A stretch of DNA of 64,000 bases from CAYQOX01 sp964419335 (GTDB taxonomy: Bacteria; Hinthialibacterota; Hinthialibacteria; Hinthialibacterales; Hinthialibacteraceae). This document shows positions 1-8,738 of the stretch, one piece after another. Within the stretch, counting starts at the first letter, position 1, and every line of letters begins with the position of its first letter. The notes beneath the pieces were generated by a model. That model saw only the letters and a program-made list of their open reading frames with translations, made no database searches and had not been told where the DNA came from. The DNA is taken from NCBI GenBank assembly GCA_964419335.1, contig CAYQOX010000014.1, forward strand, positions 29,129-93,128. Reading direction: 5' to 3'. The position numbers were made by a program, and so were the translations under genes.

Positions 1-1
1 C

Positions 2-1279
2 TTCGGCGCCATCTTAGCAGAAATTCTCTGGATCAATCTCCACGGCGGCGCCGTCATTGGTATCCTCCTGGTCTTTTTCTGGTGGCTCAGCGAACTATGG
101 TTCTGCTGCGTCACCTGGATCAACGAAAATCCCACCGCCCCCTCTTTCAAACGCCTGCGCACCAGCACCCTGGTTCTCATTTGCGTCACCCTCGCTTCCC
201 TCATCAACCCTTTCACCTACGAAGTCCATCTGCTTCCCTTCAATGTCATGAACGATAACTGGCTGGTTCGCAACCTGGGCGAACTCCAATCCCCCAACAT
301 GCACTACACCAACGCCTTCGAAGCCATCATCCTGGGATTACTTTTGTTACCCATGCTCCGCGCGGCTTCTATATGGGTCTACGAAGGACTCGCGATTGTC
401 TTCTTCGCCCACCAAGCCCTCAATTTCCTTCGCCATATCCCTCTTTTCGCCCTTGTCGCCGTCCCACCCCTTTTCAATGCCTTGGCCGAAGAACGCCAAG
501 CCCTCATGCCCATCCACGACAAAAACCGCGAATACAAAAGTATCTGGGGACGCCTTTACCTCGCAATCAAATGGCTCCTCGATCACCAAATCGATATTAT
601 TCTCATCTTTCTCCTCTTCGCTTTTACCTTTGGATTACGGCCGGGCAAAATCTGGACTCGTAACTTTCATGATTTCCACCATCTCGTGTCTCATGGCTAC
701 ATCAAAGAACGCTACCCCAAAGGAGCCGTCGATTTCATCGAACATTACAAACTCCCCGGCCCCATGTTTAACGACGATAATTTCGCCGGCTACCTCATCT
801 GGCGCTTATCCCCCGAAAAACGAAAACTCTTCACCGACAGTCGCTTCGATCTCTGGGGTAGTTATTACGCCAAAGAAAAAATCGGCGTCTACCAAGCCCG
901 CTCTCTCCCCGTCGGCGCTTATGACGAGCTGGGCAATTGGGTCGTAGAGTTCGGCGACGAATGGAACCGCAAATCCATCCGCCAACTACTCAATATGCGC
1001 AAGGATTTACCTGAATTGCAAGCTTGGTTTGACAGTGGAAAAGAATACTGGAAATGGGTACTCGATAAATACAATGTCAACTTTATTATCAGCTATGAAC
1101 GTCAGCCCATTGACATCTATTTACGCAATCAATTTCGTGGATGGCATTTAATCTATGACGATATAATCATGTACAATAAAAATGGGGGGTACGTCATCTA
1201 TATTCGCGATACCGAGGAAAATCTACCCCTTATCCGAAAACACGCCCTCATCCATCGTGACCATATCCCCCCTGAATAA
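2..1279 (+). CDS. Integral membrane GT-C-like protein, 5' end missing
   Basis: The frame is open from base 2, so the start lies outside the window and only the C-terminal 425 or so residues are seen. The visible part has several hydrophobic segments (about residues 8-30, 58-75, 100-125, 130-150 and 200-220). It carries the pattern of uncharacterised GT-C-like membrane proteins: an N-LHGG segment, an INPF segment after a helix, then LRHIPLFALVAVPPL. After the last helix there is a soluble C-terminal domain of about 215 residues (from about ATRNFHDFHH) that ends at TAA near 1279. Proteins of this layout are often annotated as hypothetical or mannosyltransferase-like; the donor and acceptor are unknown. 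An internal ATG at 248 is not the start, because coding continues upstream of it. The next gene is convergent. Confidence 0.75.
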   Translation, partial: FGAILAEILWINLHGGAVIGILLVFFWWLSELWFCCVTWINENPTAPSFKRLRTSTLVLICVTLASLINPFTYEVHLLPFNVMNDNWLVRNLGELQSPNMHYTNAFEAIILGLLLLPMLRAASIWVYEGLAIVFFAHQALNFLRHIPLFALVAVPPLFNALAEERQALMPIHDKNREYKSIWGRLYLAIKWLLDHQIDIILIFLLFAFTFGLRPGKIWTRNFHDFHHLVSHGYIKERYPKGAVDFIEHYKLPGPMFNDDNFAGYLIWRLSPEKRKLFTDSRFDLWGSYYAKEKIGVYQARSLPVGAYDELGNWVVEFGDEWNRKSIRQLLNMRKDLPELQAWFDSGKEYWKWVLDKYNVNFIISYERQPIDIYLRNQFRGWHLIYDDIIMYNKNGGYVIYIRDTEENLPLIRKHALIHRDHIPPE

Positions 1280-1325
1280 TTCAACTTCAACCTCCTTGAT
1301 TTTCAATCTACTTAAACGAGGTCTT

Positions 1326-2225
1326 TTAAGGTCTCGCCACCCGCGTAAACACCGCGTCCCACATGTCCACCCCCAAAGAACTTGCGATCACCTCACATTT
1401 TGCTTTCAAAATAAAGAAAACCCGCGCATCCTCATGAGAAATCGTCTCATAATTCGCCTGCCCCTTGGATATGATCACATCCGCCTTTTCATAAAATTCA
1501 CGGACTTCTGGCCGTAATTTCTCTAAAACCGTACCTAAACAATCATTCCCATTATCCACCACCTGACAGACCTGATCCAACCCAACTTCCTTCGCGTCTT
1601 CCAAGGTCGCATCATTGAGCACCGGCGCTTGCCTCACCATCGCCTTGATCTCCGCTCCGGGATAACGCCGCAACATCTCCTCTATCAATATCCGGTCAAA
1701 CACGATCTCCCCCGCATTATCACAAACATACAAAACTTGCGGGCAACCAGAACTCTCCTGCACATGGTCTAAATTCTCTCGAAATTCCTCATAATCATCT
1801 TTCCGAAATCCCTCACCTAAAACCTTGTCAATGGTAGCCAAAATATCGAACTCATCATGGATCCCCAAATCAATGATATTCCCACATGCCGCAAGTTGAC
1901 TCGCCACATGCAGCGGGACCTCACTCCCATCCACCCGCCTCTTTAACGAAGAATAGAGTTCCCATGCCAATTGATTATTGGCTTTCTTGAATTCCACAAA
2001 AGGATCATCACATTGCGAATACTTCTGGGCAATCCGAATCGCATATTGTGATAACTGCGCAGGACTAATCCCCGGTTTCGCTCCATCTATCGTCTCTTCC
2101 AACTCGCGTAGCATACCTGGATCGACCTCCTCCGAACTCTCCTTCTTCTGACTCTGCCGCGCAATATGATAAATACGAACGCCCTGACGTTTCGAACATT
2201 CAATACAAGGTGGCTGAAATTTCAT
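1326..2225 (-). CDS. DUF89 / ARMT1-like damage-control phosphatase family protein
   Basis: This 299-residue soluble protein belongs to the DUF89 family of metal-dependent phosphatases, which are thought to clear damaged phosphometabolites. It has the N-terminal CxxC (Cys8, Cys11) typical of the prokaryotic DUF89 subgroup. It also has the acidic metal-site segment VCDNAGEIVFD near residue 170, NDAT near 205, and SKGQANYE near 255. The ATG overlaps the cysH stop by four bases (ATGA), so the two genes are probably translationally coupled. That coupling suggests, but does not prove, a role in cleaning up sulfur-nucleotide metabolism. The family assignment is firm; the substrate is unknown. Confidence 0.85.
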   Translation of the reverse strand: MKFQPPCIECSKRQGVRIYHIARQSQKKESSEEVDPGMLRELEETIDGAKPGISPAQLSQYAIRIAQKYSQCDDPFVEFKKANNQLAWELYSSLKRRVDGSEVPLHVASQLAACGNIIDLGIHDEFDILATIDKVLGEGFRKDDYEEFRENLDHVQESSGCPQVLYVCDNAGEIVFDRILIEEMLRRYPGAEIKAMVRQAPVLNDATLEDAKEVGLDQVCQVVDNGNDCLGTVLEKLRPEVREFYEKADVIISKGQANYETISHEDARVFFILKAKCEVIASSLGVDMWDAVFTRVARP

Positions 2226-2995
2226 AGACTTTTTGCTTCTTCCTTTTCTTTTTTCGTACCTGAGGCTTCTCGCGTATCACTAAAATTGATCCCACAATAA
2301 AGCTTTTGTTCACCCCCCGAGCATGCTTCCCGTATATGCCGCCAACGTCCCGCTCGTTCATCCTCACCAATCTTCACAGGCGTGGTGCAAGGTTGGCAGC
2401 CAATACTGGGATATCCACGAAAATGCAAGGGATGAACCAACACTTCATTCTCACGGTTATATTTATCCACTTTTTCCCGCGTCCAGTTCGCTAAAGGATG
2501 TATTCTATATCCATCGATGCGCGGGTCTACCGATATGATCGGAATATGCTTTCTCGCCCCTCCTTCAGAACGCATCAACCCGGACAACAACGCCTCATAC
2601 GACTGCGCCGCCTCCAAAAAGGGCTCCTCTTTCCGCATTTTGCAGCAATACTGATAATCACCATCCCGCAAATATAACTCGCGCCCAAAACGCCGAAACT
2701 GCTCTTCCGGCGTAAACTTGGGATACAGAGTCTTTATCTTCACTCCATACGTTTCCACCATGCGATCACGTAACTCCAAGGTCTCCTTAAAATGATACCC
2801 CGTGTCCACAAATAGTATCTCTATCTCATGCAGCCCCTCCGCATGCACCATATGAATCAAACAGGAAGCGGTTCGCTGCATGCTGGAAAGCATCGATAAT
2901 TGATTCCCAAATGTTTCATACCCCCACCGTATAATCTCTTGAGGCGTATAATCTTCAAGCTCTTTATTGATTCTTTCAAGCTCCAGCTCTTTCAT
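2222..2995 (-). CDS. cysH: Phosphoadenylyl/adenylyl-sulfate reductase (CysH family)
   Basis: A PP-loop reductase of 257 residues that would reduce APS or PAPS to sulfite in the cytoplasm during assimilatory sulfate reduction. The VDTGYHFKETLELRD segment (residues 63-77) is characteristic. Cys117-Cys118 and the Cys200-x2-Cys203 pair are the four [4Fe-4S] ligands seen in APS-reducing members, and Cys234 in KLYCGI corresponds to the catalytic cysteine. The iron-sulfur cysteines favour APS as substrate. The ATG is preceded by GGGTGG at good spacing. Upstream is a 180-base AT-rich divergent region shared with cheV. It is first in a two-gene operon with the DUF89 gene. Confidence 0.9.
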   Translation of the reverse strand: MKELELERINKELEDYTPQEIIRWGYETFGNQLSMLSSMQRTASCLIHMVHAEGLHEIEILFVDTGYHFKETLELRDRMVETYGVKIKTLYPKFTPEEQFRRFGRELYLRDGDYQYCCKMRKEEPFLEAAQSYEALLSGLMRSEGGARKHIPIISVDPRIDGYRIHPLANWTREKVDKYNRENEVLVHPLHFRGYPSIGCQPCTTPVKIGEDERAGRWRHIREACSGGEQKLYCGINFSDTREASGTKKEKEEAKSL

Positions 2996-3201
2996 AGAAC
3001 CACCCGTAATTAGTCTTTAACTTAATTGTCTATATAAAATATAGACAATAGAGCCCCAAAATGCAAGGAATAACCTTATAATATTTATAAATATTATCTA
3101 CTTTAACGCTGAACTATAAAGTTTTTTCAAAAAAAAGTATAATGATTTTTTTAATGAGGTATAATTCATAGGTAATGCGGAACAAAAGCGAGGTTGATCG
3201 T
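2996..3201. promoter_or_regulatory. AT-rich divergent promoter region with two TATAAT boxes
   Basis: This segment separates cysH (left) from cheV (right). On the plus strand exact TATAAT hexamers lie at 3138-3143 and 3160-3165, but no convincing TTGACA partner stands 16-18 bases upstream of either. If the second is a -10 box, transcription would begin near 3172, which favours the cheV start at 3202 over 3175. GAGG at 3190-3193 is the likely ribosome binding site. Confidence 0.4.
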
Positions 3202-4125
3202 ATGGACGCAAAACAGAATATCTTAATGGAAGCCGGGACCAATGAACTGGAAATCCTTGTTTTTAATGTCGAGGAAGAAAAATACGGCATCAATGTCGCC
3301 AAAGTGCGGGAAGTCGTCCGTCCTCCCAAAATCAACCACCCCCCCAATCGCCACCCTTATGTCCATGGCGTCTTCACCTTACGCGAAAAAGTCATCCCCG
3401 TGATCAACGTTGCAAAATGGTTAGGCTTACCCGATCGCGACATGCAAGACAAGGATCGAGTTATCGTTACCGAATTTAATAACGTATGGTTGGGGTTTTG
3501 GGTCAATCAGGTCGATATGATTTACCGCGTCTCCTGGGAAAACATCTCTCCCCCTCCCGAAGAAACCAGCCGGGCGGGATACCTCACCGGCGTTGCTCAA
3601 ATTAACGATGAAATCGTCATGATGCTCGACTTCGAAAAAGTCGTCCAAGTCATTATGCCGGATAAAATGACGCCCGCCGCTGGCGAAAGTTCCATCCATC
3701 TCGATCGCTCCAAATACAATCTCCTCATCGTAGAAGACTCCAGCGTCATGCGTAATTTATTAGTAGAAACCCTCACCAAAGCCGGGTATCAATCCCCTCA
3801 ATGCTACAACAATGGCGCCGAAGCCTGGCAGGCAATCCAAGATTTATTAAACCAATGCCAACCCGGGAAGCCTATCAGCAATGACCTCAGCCTCGTCATT
3901 ACCGACATAGAAATGCCCCAAATGGATGGCTTTCACTTGATCAAATTAATCAAAAGCCATGATCAATTACAAGAAATCCCGGTTCTTATTTTCTCTTCAA
4001 TCATCAGCCATGAAAATCGGGTCAAAGGAGAAAGCGTGGGAGTCGATGGCCAAGTCACAAAACCGGAAATTGACAATCTCGTCGATTTAGTCGACCAACA
4101 CTGCGCCAAACTAGCGCTACACTAA
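3202..4125 (+). CDS. cheV: CheV-type chemotaxis coupling protein (CheW-REC)
   Basis: An N-terminal CheW-like domain (about residues 10-155) is followed by a response-regulator receiver domain (about 175-305). The N-terminus ILMEAGTNELEILVF is typical of CheV. The receiver domain has the acidic pocket IVEDSS, the likely phospho-acceptor Asp235 in VITDIEMPQMDG, and a conserved Lys in VTKPE. CheV couples chemoreceptors to CheA and helps adaptation through phosphorylation. I chose ATG 3202 over ATG 3175 because GAGG lies eight bases upstream and CheV homologues begin close to this residue. No other chemotaxis genes are adjacent, though a CheD-like gene lies at 58.8 kb. Confidence 0.9.
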   Translation: MDAKQNILMEAGTNELEILVFNVEEEKYGINVAKVREVVRPPKINHPPNRHPYVHGVFTLREKVIPVINVAKWLGLPDRDMQDKDRVIVTEFNNVWLGFWVNQVDMIYRVSWENISPPPEETSRAGYLTGVAQINDEIVMMLDFEKVVQVIMPDKMTPAAGESSIHLDRSKYNLLIVEDSSVMRNLLVETLTKAGYQSPQCYNNGAEAWQAIQDLLNQCQPGKPISNDLSLVITDIEMPQMDGFHLIKLIKSHDQLQEIPVLIFSSIISHENRVKGESVGVDGQVTKPEIDNLVDLVDQHCAKLALH

Positions 4126-4156
4126 AAAAAACTCGTAAGCAACTACAAACAGGACC

Positions 4157-5053
4157 TCAATATTCAATACGATACACCCTTGTATGCTCCCCGCGGGGTG
4201 CCCATACCTCTGGGTCTGATTGCCGAAACAGAGCAACTGTCGGAGTTCCCACCGCCGCCGCTATATGCGTAATCCCGCTGTCATTGCCTACAAAAAGATC
4301 GCAATCTTGCAAGATTGCAGCCAGCATTCGCAAGTTCATCTCTTCAATCACATAAGCATGGGGAATCCTCTCCACAAACGCCCGCACGGTTTCGTAATCC
4401 GCCGGCCCCTGCGGCAAGATCAATTCCACGGAAAAACGCTCCCGCATATAATCTACCAACGCATGAAATATTGAAAGTGATGCTCTCTTTTTCTCACTGC
4501 CTGCCCCCACATGCAATCCCAACCGAAAAGAATCGTCATCCAACCTCTTTTCCTCCTTCCACCTTTGCGCGATATTCTTTTCTTCATCGGATAACGCGAT
4601 CCGTGGAATAGGATTCTCCTCAAGAGGAAATATATCTTTCAAAATATACCTATAATGTTCTGTGATATGGATTCTTTGGTTTCCTCCAGGCATTGGCGGG
4701 CGTACTCGTACTATTTGCCCCATTCGAACTTGGAGTTTTTGCTCAAATTCACTCCCCTCACCCGCTAGAAACGCCAATATCCCATCATAAAATTCTAGAA
4801 ATCTTTTCGTCTTCTCATCCCACGGCCTCTCGGAATAGTAAAGCCCACTCATCCCCATTTCCTCAAACGAAAACGCCTTATCCGCCATTCCCTTCCCCAC
4901 CAACAATTCCACTCGTTCTTTGATTCCCACAACATGGATCTTCGATTCAGGTTCATGACTGCGAATCGTCTGAATCAACGAGGAAAGCAATACGGTATCC
5001 CCGATGGCTCCATTCCGAATGATCAACCAGCGTCGTTGCCCCATCGCATTCAC
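4157..5053 (-). CDS. Glycosyltransferase family 9 (heptosyltransferase-like)
   Basis: A 298-residue GT-B enzyme of the ADP-heptose:LPS heptosyltransferase family. It has the N-terminal RNGAIGDTVLLSSLIQTIR donor-side glycine loop (residues 12-31). It also has the family signature NDSGITHIAAAVGTPTVALF followed by DPEVWAPRG near the C-terminus. It probably adds a sugar to lipopolysaccharide core or a related glycolipid. It begins eight bases after the stop of the upstream GT-C protein and so forms an operon with it. A second in-frame ATG lies three codons downstream. The actual donor and acceptor cannot be told from sequence. Confidence 0.88.
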   Translation of the reverse strand: MNAMGQRRWLIIRNGAIGDTVLLSSLIQTIRSHEPESKIHVVGIKERVELLVGKGMADKAFSFEEMGMSGLYYSERPWDEKTKRFLEFYDGILAFLAGEGSEFEQKLQVRMGQIVRVRPPMPGGNQRIHITEHYRYILKDIFPLEENPIPRIALSDEEKNIAQRWKEEKRLDDDSFRLGLHVGAGSEKKRASLSIFHALVDYMRERFSVELILPQGPADYETVRAFVERIPHAYVIEEMNLRMLAAILQDCDLFVGNDSGITHIAAAVGTPTVALFRQSDPEVWAPRGEHTRVYRIEY

Positions 5054-5061
5054 ATCTCTTA

Positions 5062-6936
5062 CTATTGCATTTCTTCAACATCCAACAGCCTATACAAGGT
5101 AGTCCGCCGATGGCGAAAAACCGGCTGCAAAGAATCAGGCTGCAACATGGACCAATCGATCTCCCGCAAAAACGAGGGGAACGGTTCAGCGATATGAGTA
5201 ATTCCTCCTTCTTTGAGTTTCCTCACCAATTCTTCCGCCCTGATATCAGAATCAACCTCCTGCAAAAAGGGAATATACCCATATTTCAAGTTGGAAATAT
5301 GGCGATGCCGTAGGGGATACCCGATCCCTAAGACATAGGCATCCGAAGATAAATTCTTATTCGCCCACTCAATACAAGCATATCGGGGAAAATGCCGCAA
5401 CAAAAAAGAATCCCGTTGTTCCTTCGTCAAAAGGGGTATTGCACTTTCATTAAGGTCTTGCAGCTGACCAAAACGATAACTAATCGCATTAATAAAAAAT
5501 AGAACCATAACCCCCGACAAAAGAATTCGATGAATAAAACTCAAATCATAAATACTGTCTCGAATTACGTAGAGCGCCAATGCCGCGGGAATCGAGAACA
5601 GAATCAAACTCGATAGAAAAAAACGCCCATCATCATTATCCACTCCCACCATAAACAGCAAGGTGGAAATGACCAAATAAATCCCCAATCCCACCGCCGC
5701 ATACCGGGGCAAACAAACCCCAATCGAACGCCGTATCCACCATGGACTACTAACCAAAGCCACCGCCCCCACCACAAATAATGCATTCCCATCCAACATC
5801 AAACGATAAACCCGATCAGAAATCAGCGTCACGACCGAGAAGGAAAACACATGGTCCCACGAAGGAGCATGACTTCGGATAAACTCATACGCCTCTTGTG
5901 CCGGTGGGATATGCTGACCAAAAATCGAGGGAAGCAATGGATACACGGGGTTCCCCGTCCAAAATACATTATAAATCAACCATGGCAATAAAGGAGAAAA
6001 ACCAATCACCATCACCGATGGCACAAGCCATTTCCACTGACGCGGTTCAAACTTCCTCAAGGTTAATAAAAATAATACCGTAAACGGAATAAAGAAAATC
6101 AGCCAGGCTACGTATTTCGTTCCCATCGCCATTCCCGCGAAAAGTGCCGCGAGGAAATAATAGCGAACACGGTATTTCCTTTCGGTTGCTTCCCACGTTA
6201 AATAAAGAGCATACAACCCCATGATTTCCCAAAACGCACGGATCAAATCGATATAAGCCGAGGTTGCCACAAAGGTAAAAACAGGCAAGCTCAATCCCAA
6301 ACCAAGAGTAAACCACCCCACCTCTCGATTGACCAGACGGGTCATGAAGGTCCCAACCGCCACCAAACAGAGAATCCCAAAACCATAATGGATCATTTTG
6401 GCAACTGAATCATCCTTGATCCCTAGCGCCCATCCATAAAGGATTTCACCGTTTTTTGGCATGTACGCAAACACATGCCAGGGAATCTCTGAGATCTCCT
6501 GATTGGCTAAATATAGGGTGGGAATCGTTAAATGATAATCGTAGGGATCATAACGGGTTTCGGGAGTCATCACCGAAAAGAAGCATACGATCAAGAGCAC
6601 AAGCACCAACACTTGCGTTATTCCATACAGAATGGAACTCGCTTGCTGACTTTCACCTTTCGCTTCAGAACGAAATCGCCGATATTCGCGGATGAAGACT
6701 GGAATCGACAACAAAAGCAATAAAAACCACAGACACCACATTGCTCCGGGCACATAGAAACCGATTATCCCCAAACCGATCAACACCCATGTAAATAGAA
6801 CCGCACCTACAGCCCAATGAAATATACGTGGTACGCTGTTCGGATAATTCAATACACGTAGGATAAATCCACCGACGGCTTCAATACCCAGAGCCAGGAG
6901 TAAGGCGGTTGTGAGATAGAGCAATAGTAGAATCAC
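5062..6936 (-). CDS. GT-C family integral membrane glycosyltransferase-like protein
   Basis: A 624-residue protein with about ten to twelve hydrophobic segments. The first large loop carries TRYDPYDYHLTIPTLYL, an acidic loop like those in ArnT/PMT-type lipid-linked sugar transferases. The C-terminal 120 residues are soluble (ERDSFLLRHFPRYACIEWANK onwards), as in many GT-C proteins. It probably transfers a polyprenyl-phosphate sugar at the outer face of the inner membrane; the acceptor is unknown. It is followed after eight bases by the GT9 gene, which supports envelope glycan synthesis. Confidence 0.75.
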   Translation of the reverse strand: MILLLLYLTTALLLALGIEAVGGFILRVLNYPNSVPRIFHWAVGAVLFTWVLIGLGIIGFYVPGAMWCLWFLLLLLSIPVFIREYRRFRSEAKGESQQASSILYGITQVLVLVLLIVCFFSVMTPETRYDPYDYHLTIPTLYLANQEISEIPWHVFAYMPKNGEILYGWALGIKDDSVAKMIHYGFGILCLVAVGTFMTRLVNREVGWFTLGLGLSLPVFTFVATSAYIDLIRAFWEIMGLYALYLTWEATERKYRVRYYFLAALFAGMAMGTKYVAWLIFFIPFTVLFLLTLRKFEPRQWKWLVPSVMVIGFSPLLPWLIYNVFWTGNPVYPLLPSIFGQHIPPAQEAYEFIRSHAPSWDHVFSFSVVTLISDRVYRLMLDGNALFVVGAVALVSSPWWIRRSIGVCLPRYAAVGLGIYLVISTLLFMVGVDNDDGRFFLSSLILFSIPAALALYVIRDSIYDLSFIHRILLSGVMVLFFINAISYRFGQLQDLNESAIPLLTKEQRDSFLLRHFPRYACIEWANKNLSSDAYVLGIGYPLRHRHISNLKYGYIPFLQEVDSDIRAEELVRKLKEGGITHIAEPFPSFLREIDWSMLQPDSLQPVFRHRRTTLYRLLDVEEMQ

Positions 6937-7123
6937 AAGACACGTTTTTACAATTATGAGTAAGCGATTATATCGTAATAAAATACTAGAAATTCATTAA
7001 AATTAGCATAAAATAAAAAAAAAGTTCAAATGCGACTAAACCGGTTTGTACTCATTTATTGTAAAAGATTTTTCTCCTTAAATACAGGCGGAGCTTCAAC
7101 CCTAAAACAAGTTTTCCTCTTTC
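6937..7123. promoter_or_regulatory. Divergent intergenic region
   Basis: The 187 bases between the leftward GT-C operon and the rightward radical SAM gene are AT-rich and must hold promoters in both directions. I see no strong hexamer pair, and no cobalamin riboswitch-like B12 box although the downstream gene is in the B12-binding radical SAM class. Confidence 0.3.
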
Positions 7124-8611
7124 ATGATGCACATTCTTTTCCTCTTCGATAATCTCACGTTAAGTCATCAACCTTTGGGCGCAGGCTATTTATCTTCTCT
7201 TTTACGAGAACAAGGCCACTCCATTTCTGTCATCAATGTCGATGAAGAAAACATCTTTGATCGCTATCGCGAAATTTCTCCCGACATTCTCTTATTTTCC
7301 ACAACCTCGAGTCATTATCTCCGCTACCGCGCCTTAAACCTAGAACTTAAACAAATTCATCCCGCCTTTTCTCTTTTCGGTGGACACCATCCCACCTTCT
7401 TCCCGCAAATGATCGAAGACGAAGGCATCGACGCCATTTGCATCGGAGAAGGCGAATACCCTACCCTCGAATTGATCACTACCATGGAACAAGGGGGTGA
7501 CTATACCCATATTCATTCCCTCTGGTTCAACCAAAACGGTCACATCATCAAAAACCCCATTCGCCCTTTCTTAACCGAACAGGAACTTAACCAACTTCCT
7601 TTTCCCGATCGTGAAGTAATCCGCCACCAGCCTATTTGGAAGCAACGTACCGGCTATGTAATCACTGGACGCGGCTGCCCCTATGATTGTTCCTACTGCT
7701 TCAACCATGTAGCCAAAACCGTGCAAGAAGGACGCTGGGTACGCAAACGCAGCGTGGATAGTGTCCTCGCCGAACTCAAATGGCTTAAAGAGCGCTACAA
7801 AATTCTTTATGTTGCCTTCCAGGACGATACCTTTATTCTCAATCGCCGCTGGCTGCAAGAATTTCTACCCCGCTATCGCGACGAAATTGGCTTACCCTTT
7901 ATGTGTAATGTCCGCGCCGACCTCACCCGCAAAGATATCGTCGCCCAATTGGCCGACGCAGGCTGTTTACGCGTCGCCATGGGCATCGAAAACGGGATGG
8001 ATTATCTCCGCCGCGAGGTATTAAGCAAGGATGTGACTACCCAGCAAATTCAACAAGCGTGCGATCTGTATTATCAACATGGTATTAAGACCATGGGGCA
8101 AAATATGATCGGGGTTCCCGGCGAAACCGTGCACTCCACCCTCGCCACCCTGGAACTCAATATCCGCGCCCGCACCCATATCAATATGTTCTCCTTCTTC
8201 CAACCTTATCCCGGCACCCGCTTGGGCGATCTTTGCACCAAAGAAAACAATTTCAGTGGAAAACTAGAAGAAATTCCTCACGAGTACCAGGATCAACTCG
8301 CCCCCAGCATCCGCCTGAAAAACCGTGAAATCATTGAAGATTTAGGCCATGCGGCTCACCTCTTTACCAGTTATCCCCTGCTTTTCTGGTTCACCAAAGC
8401 CATTCTTCCCTGGCTGCCCACAAACGCCTTGAAACATTCCTATTTACGCGCTCTCGTGAACCTTAGAAACCGACTCATCCAAAAAGGCTCAATCGCTCTC
8501 CCCTCCATCTGGCATCGCCCCGCTTTCATCGAAGAGGCTATGCATAATACCCAACCCGAAGTTCCCATTCAACCAGTTTCCCGCCCTCCTCTTACATCAA
8601 AAGAATCCTGA
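7124..8611 (+). CDS. B12-binding-domain radical SAM protein, paralogue 1
   Basis: A 495-residue protein of the class-B (cobalamin-binding-type) radical SAM architecture. An N-terminal Rossmann-like domain (residues 1-150) carries FGGHHPTFFPQM and IGEGEYPTLEL, features usual in these enzymes. It is followed by a radical SAM barrel with GRGCPYDCSYCFNH, giving Cys185, Cys189 and Cys192 as [4Fe-4S] ligands, and MGIENG further on. The classical DxHxxG cobalamin motif is not visible, so cobalamin may bind base-off without a His ligand, or not at all. The reaction is unknown; homologues methylate or rearrange lipids, tetrapyrroles and peptides. A very similar paralogue follows at 8739. Confidence 0.85.
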   Translation: MMHILFLFDNLTLSHQPLGAGYLSSLLREQGHSISVINVDEENIFDRYREISPDILLFSTTSSHYLRYRALNLELKQIHPAFSLFGGHHPTFFPQMIEDEGIDAICIGEGEYPTLELITTMEQGGDYTHIHSLWFNQNGHIIKNPIRPFLTEQELNQLPFPDREVIRHQPIWKQRTGYVITGRGCPYDCSYCFNHVAKTVQEGRWVRKRSVDSVLAELKWLKERYKILYVAFQDDTFILNRRWLQEFLPRYRDEIGLPFMCNVRADLTRKDIVAQLADAGCLRVAMGIENGMDYLRREVLSKDVTTQQIQQACDLYYQHGIKTMGQNMIGVPGETVHSTLATLELNIRARTHINMFSFFQPYPGTRLGDLCTKENNFSGKLEEIPHEYQDQLAPSIRLKNREIIEDLGHAAHLFTSYPLLFWFTKAILPWLPTNALKHSYLRALVNLRNRLIQKGSIALPSIWHRPAFIEEAMHNTQPEVPIQPVSRPPLTSKES

Positions 8612-8738
8612 TCAATAATTCCCCCCCGGATAAAAGACCTTGCAAAATAAATATGACCTAATTTGTAAAATTTATCTTGCCTAACAAAAAAAGATGGTGT
8701 AGCATGGGTTAAATCTAAAATCGTTGCGAGGTTCGAGC

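Noticed and set aside
6937..7123. Cobalamin riboswitch before the B12-type radical SAM gene
   Set aside because: No B12 box or plausible fold was seen in the 187-base spacer.
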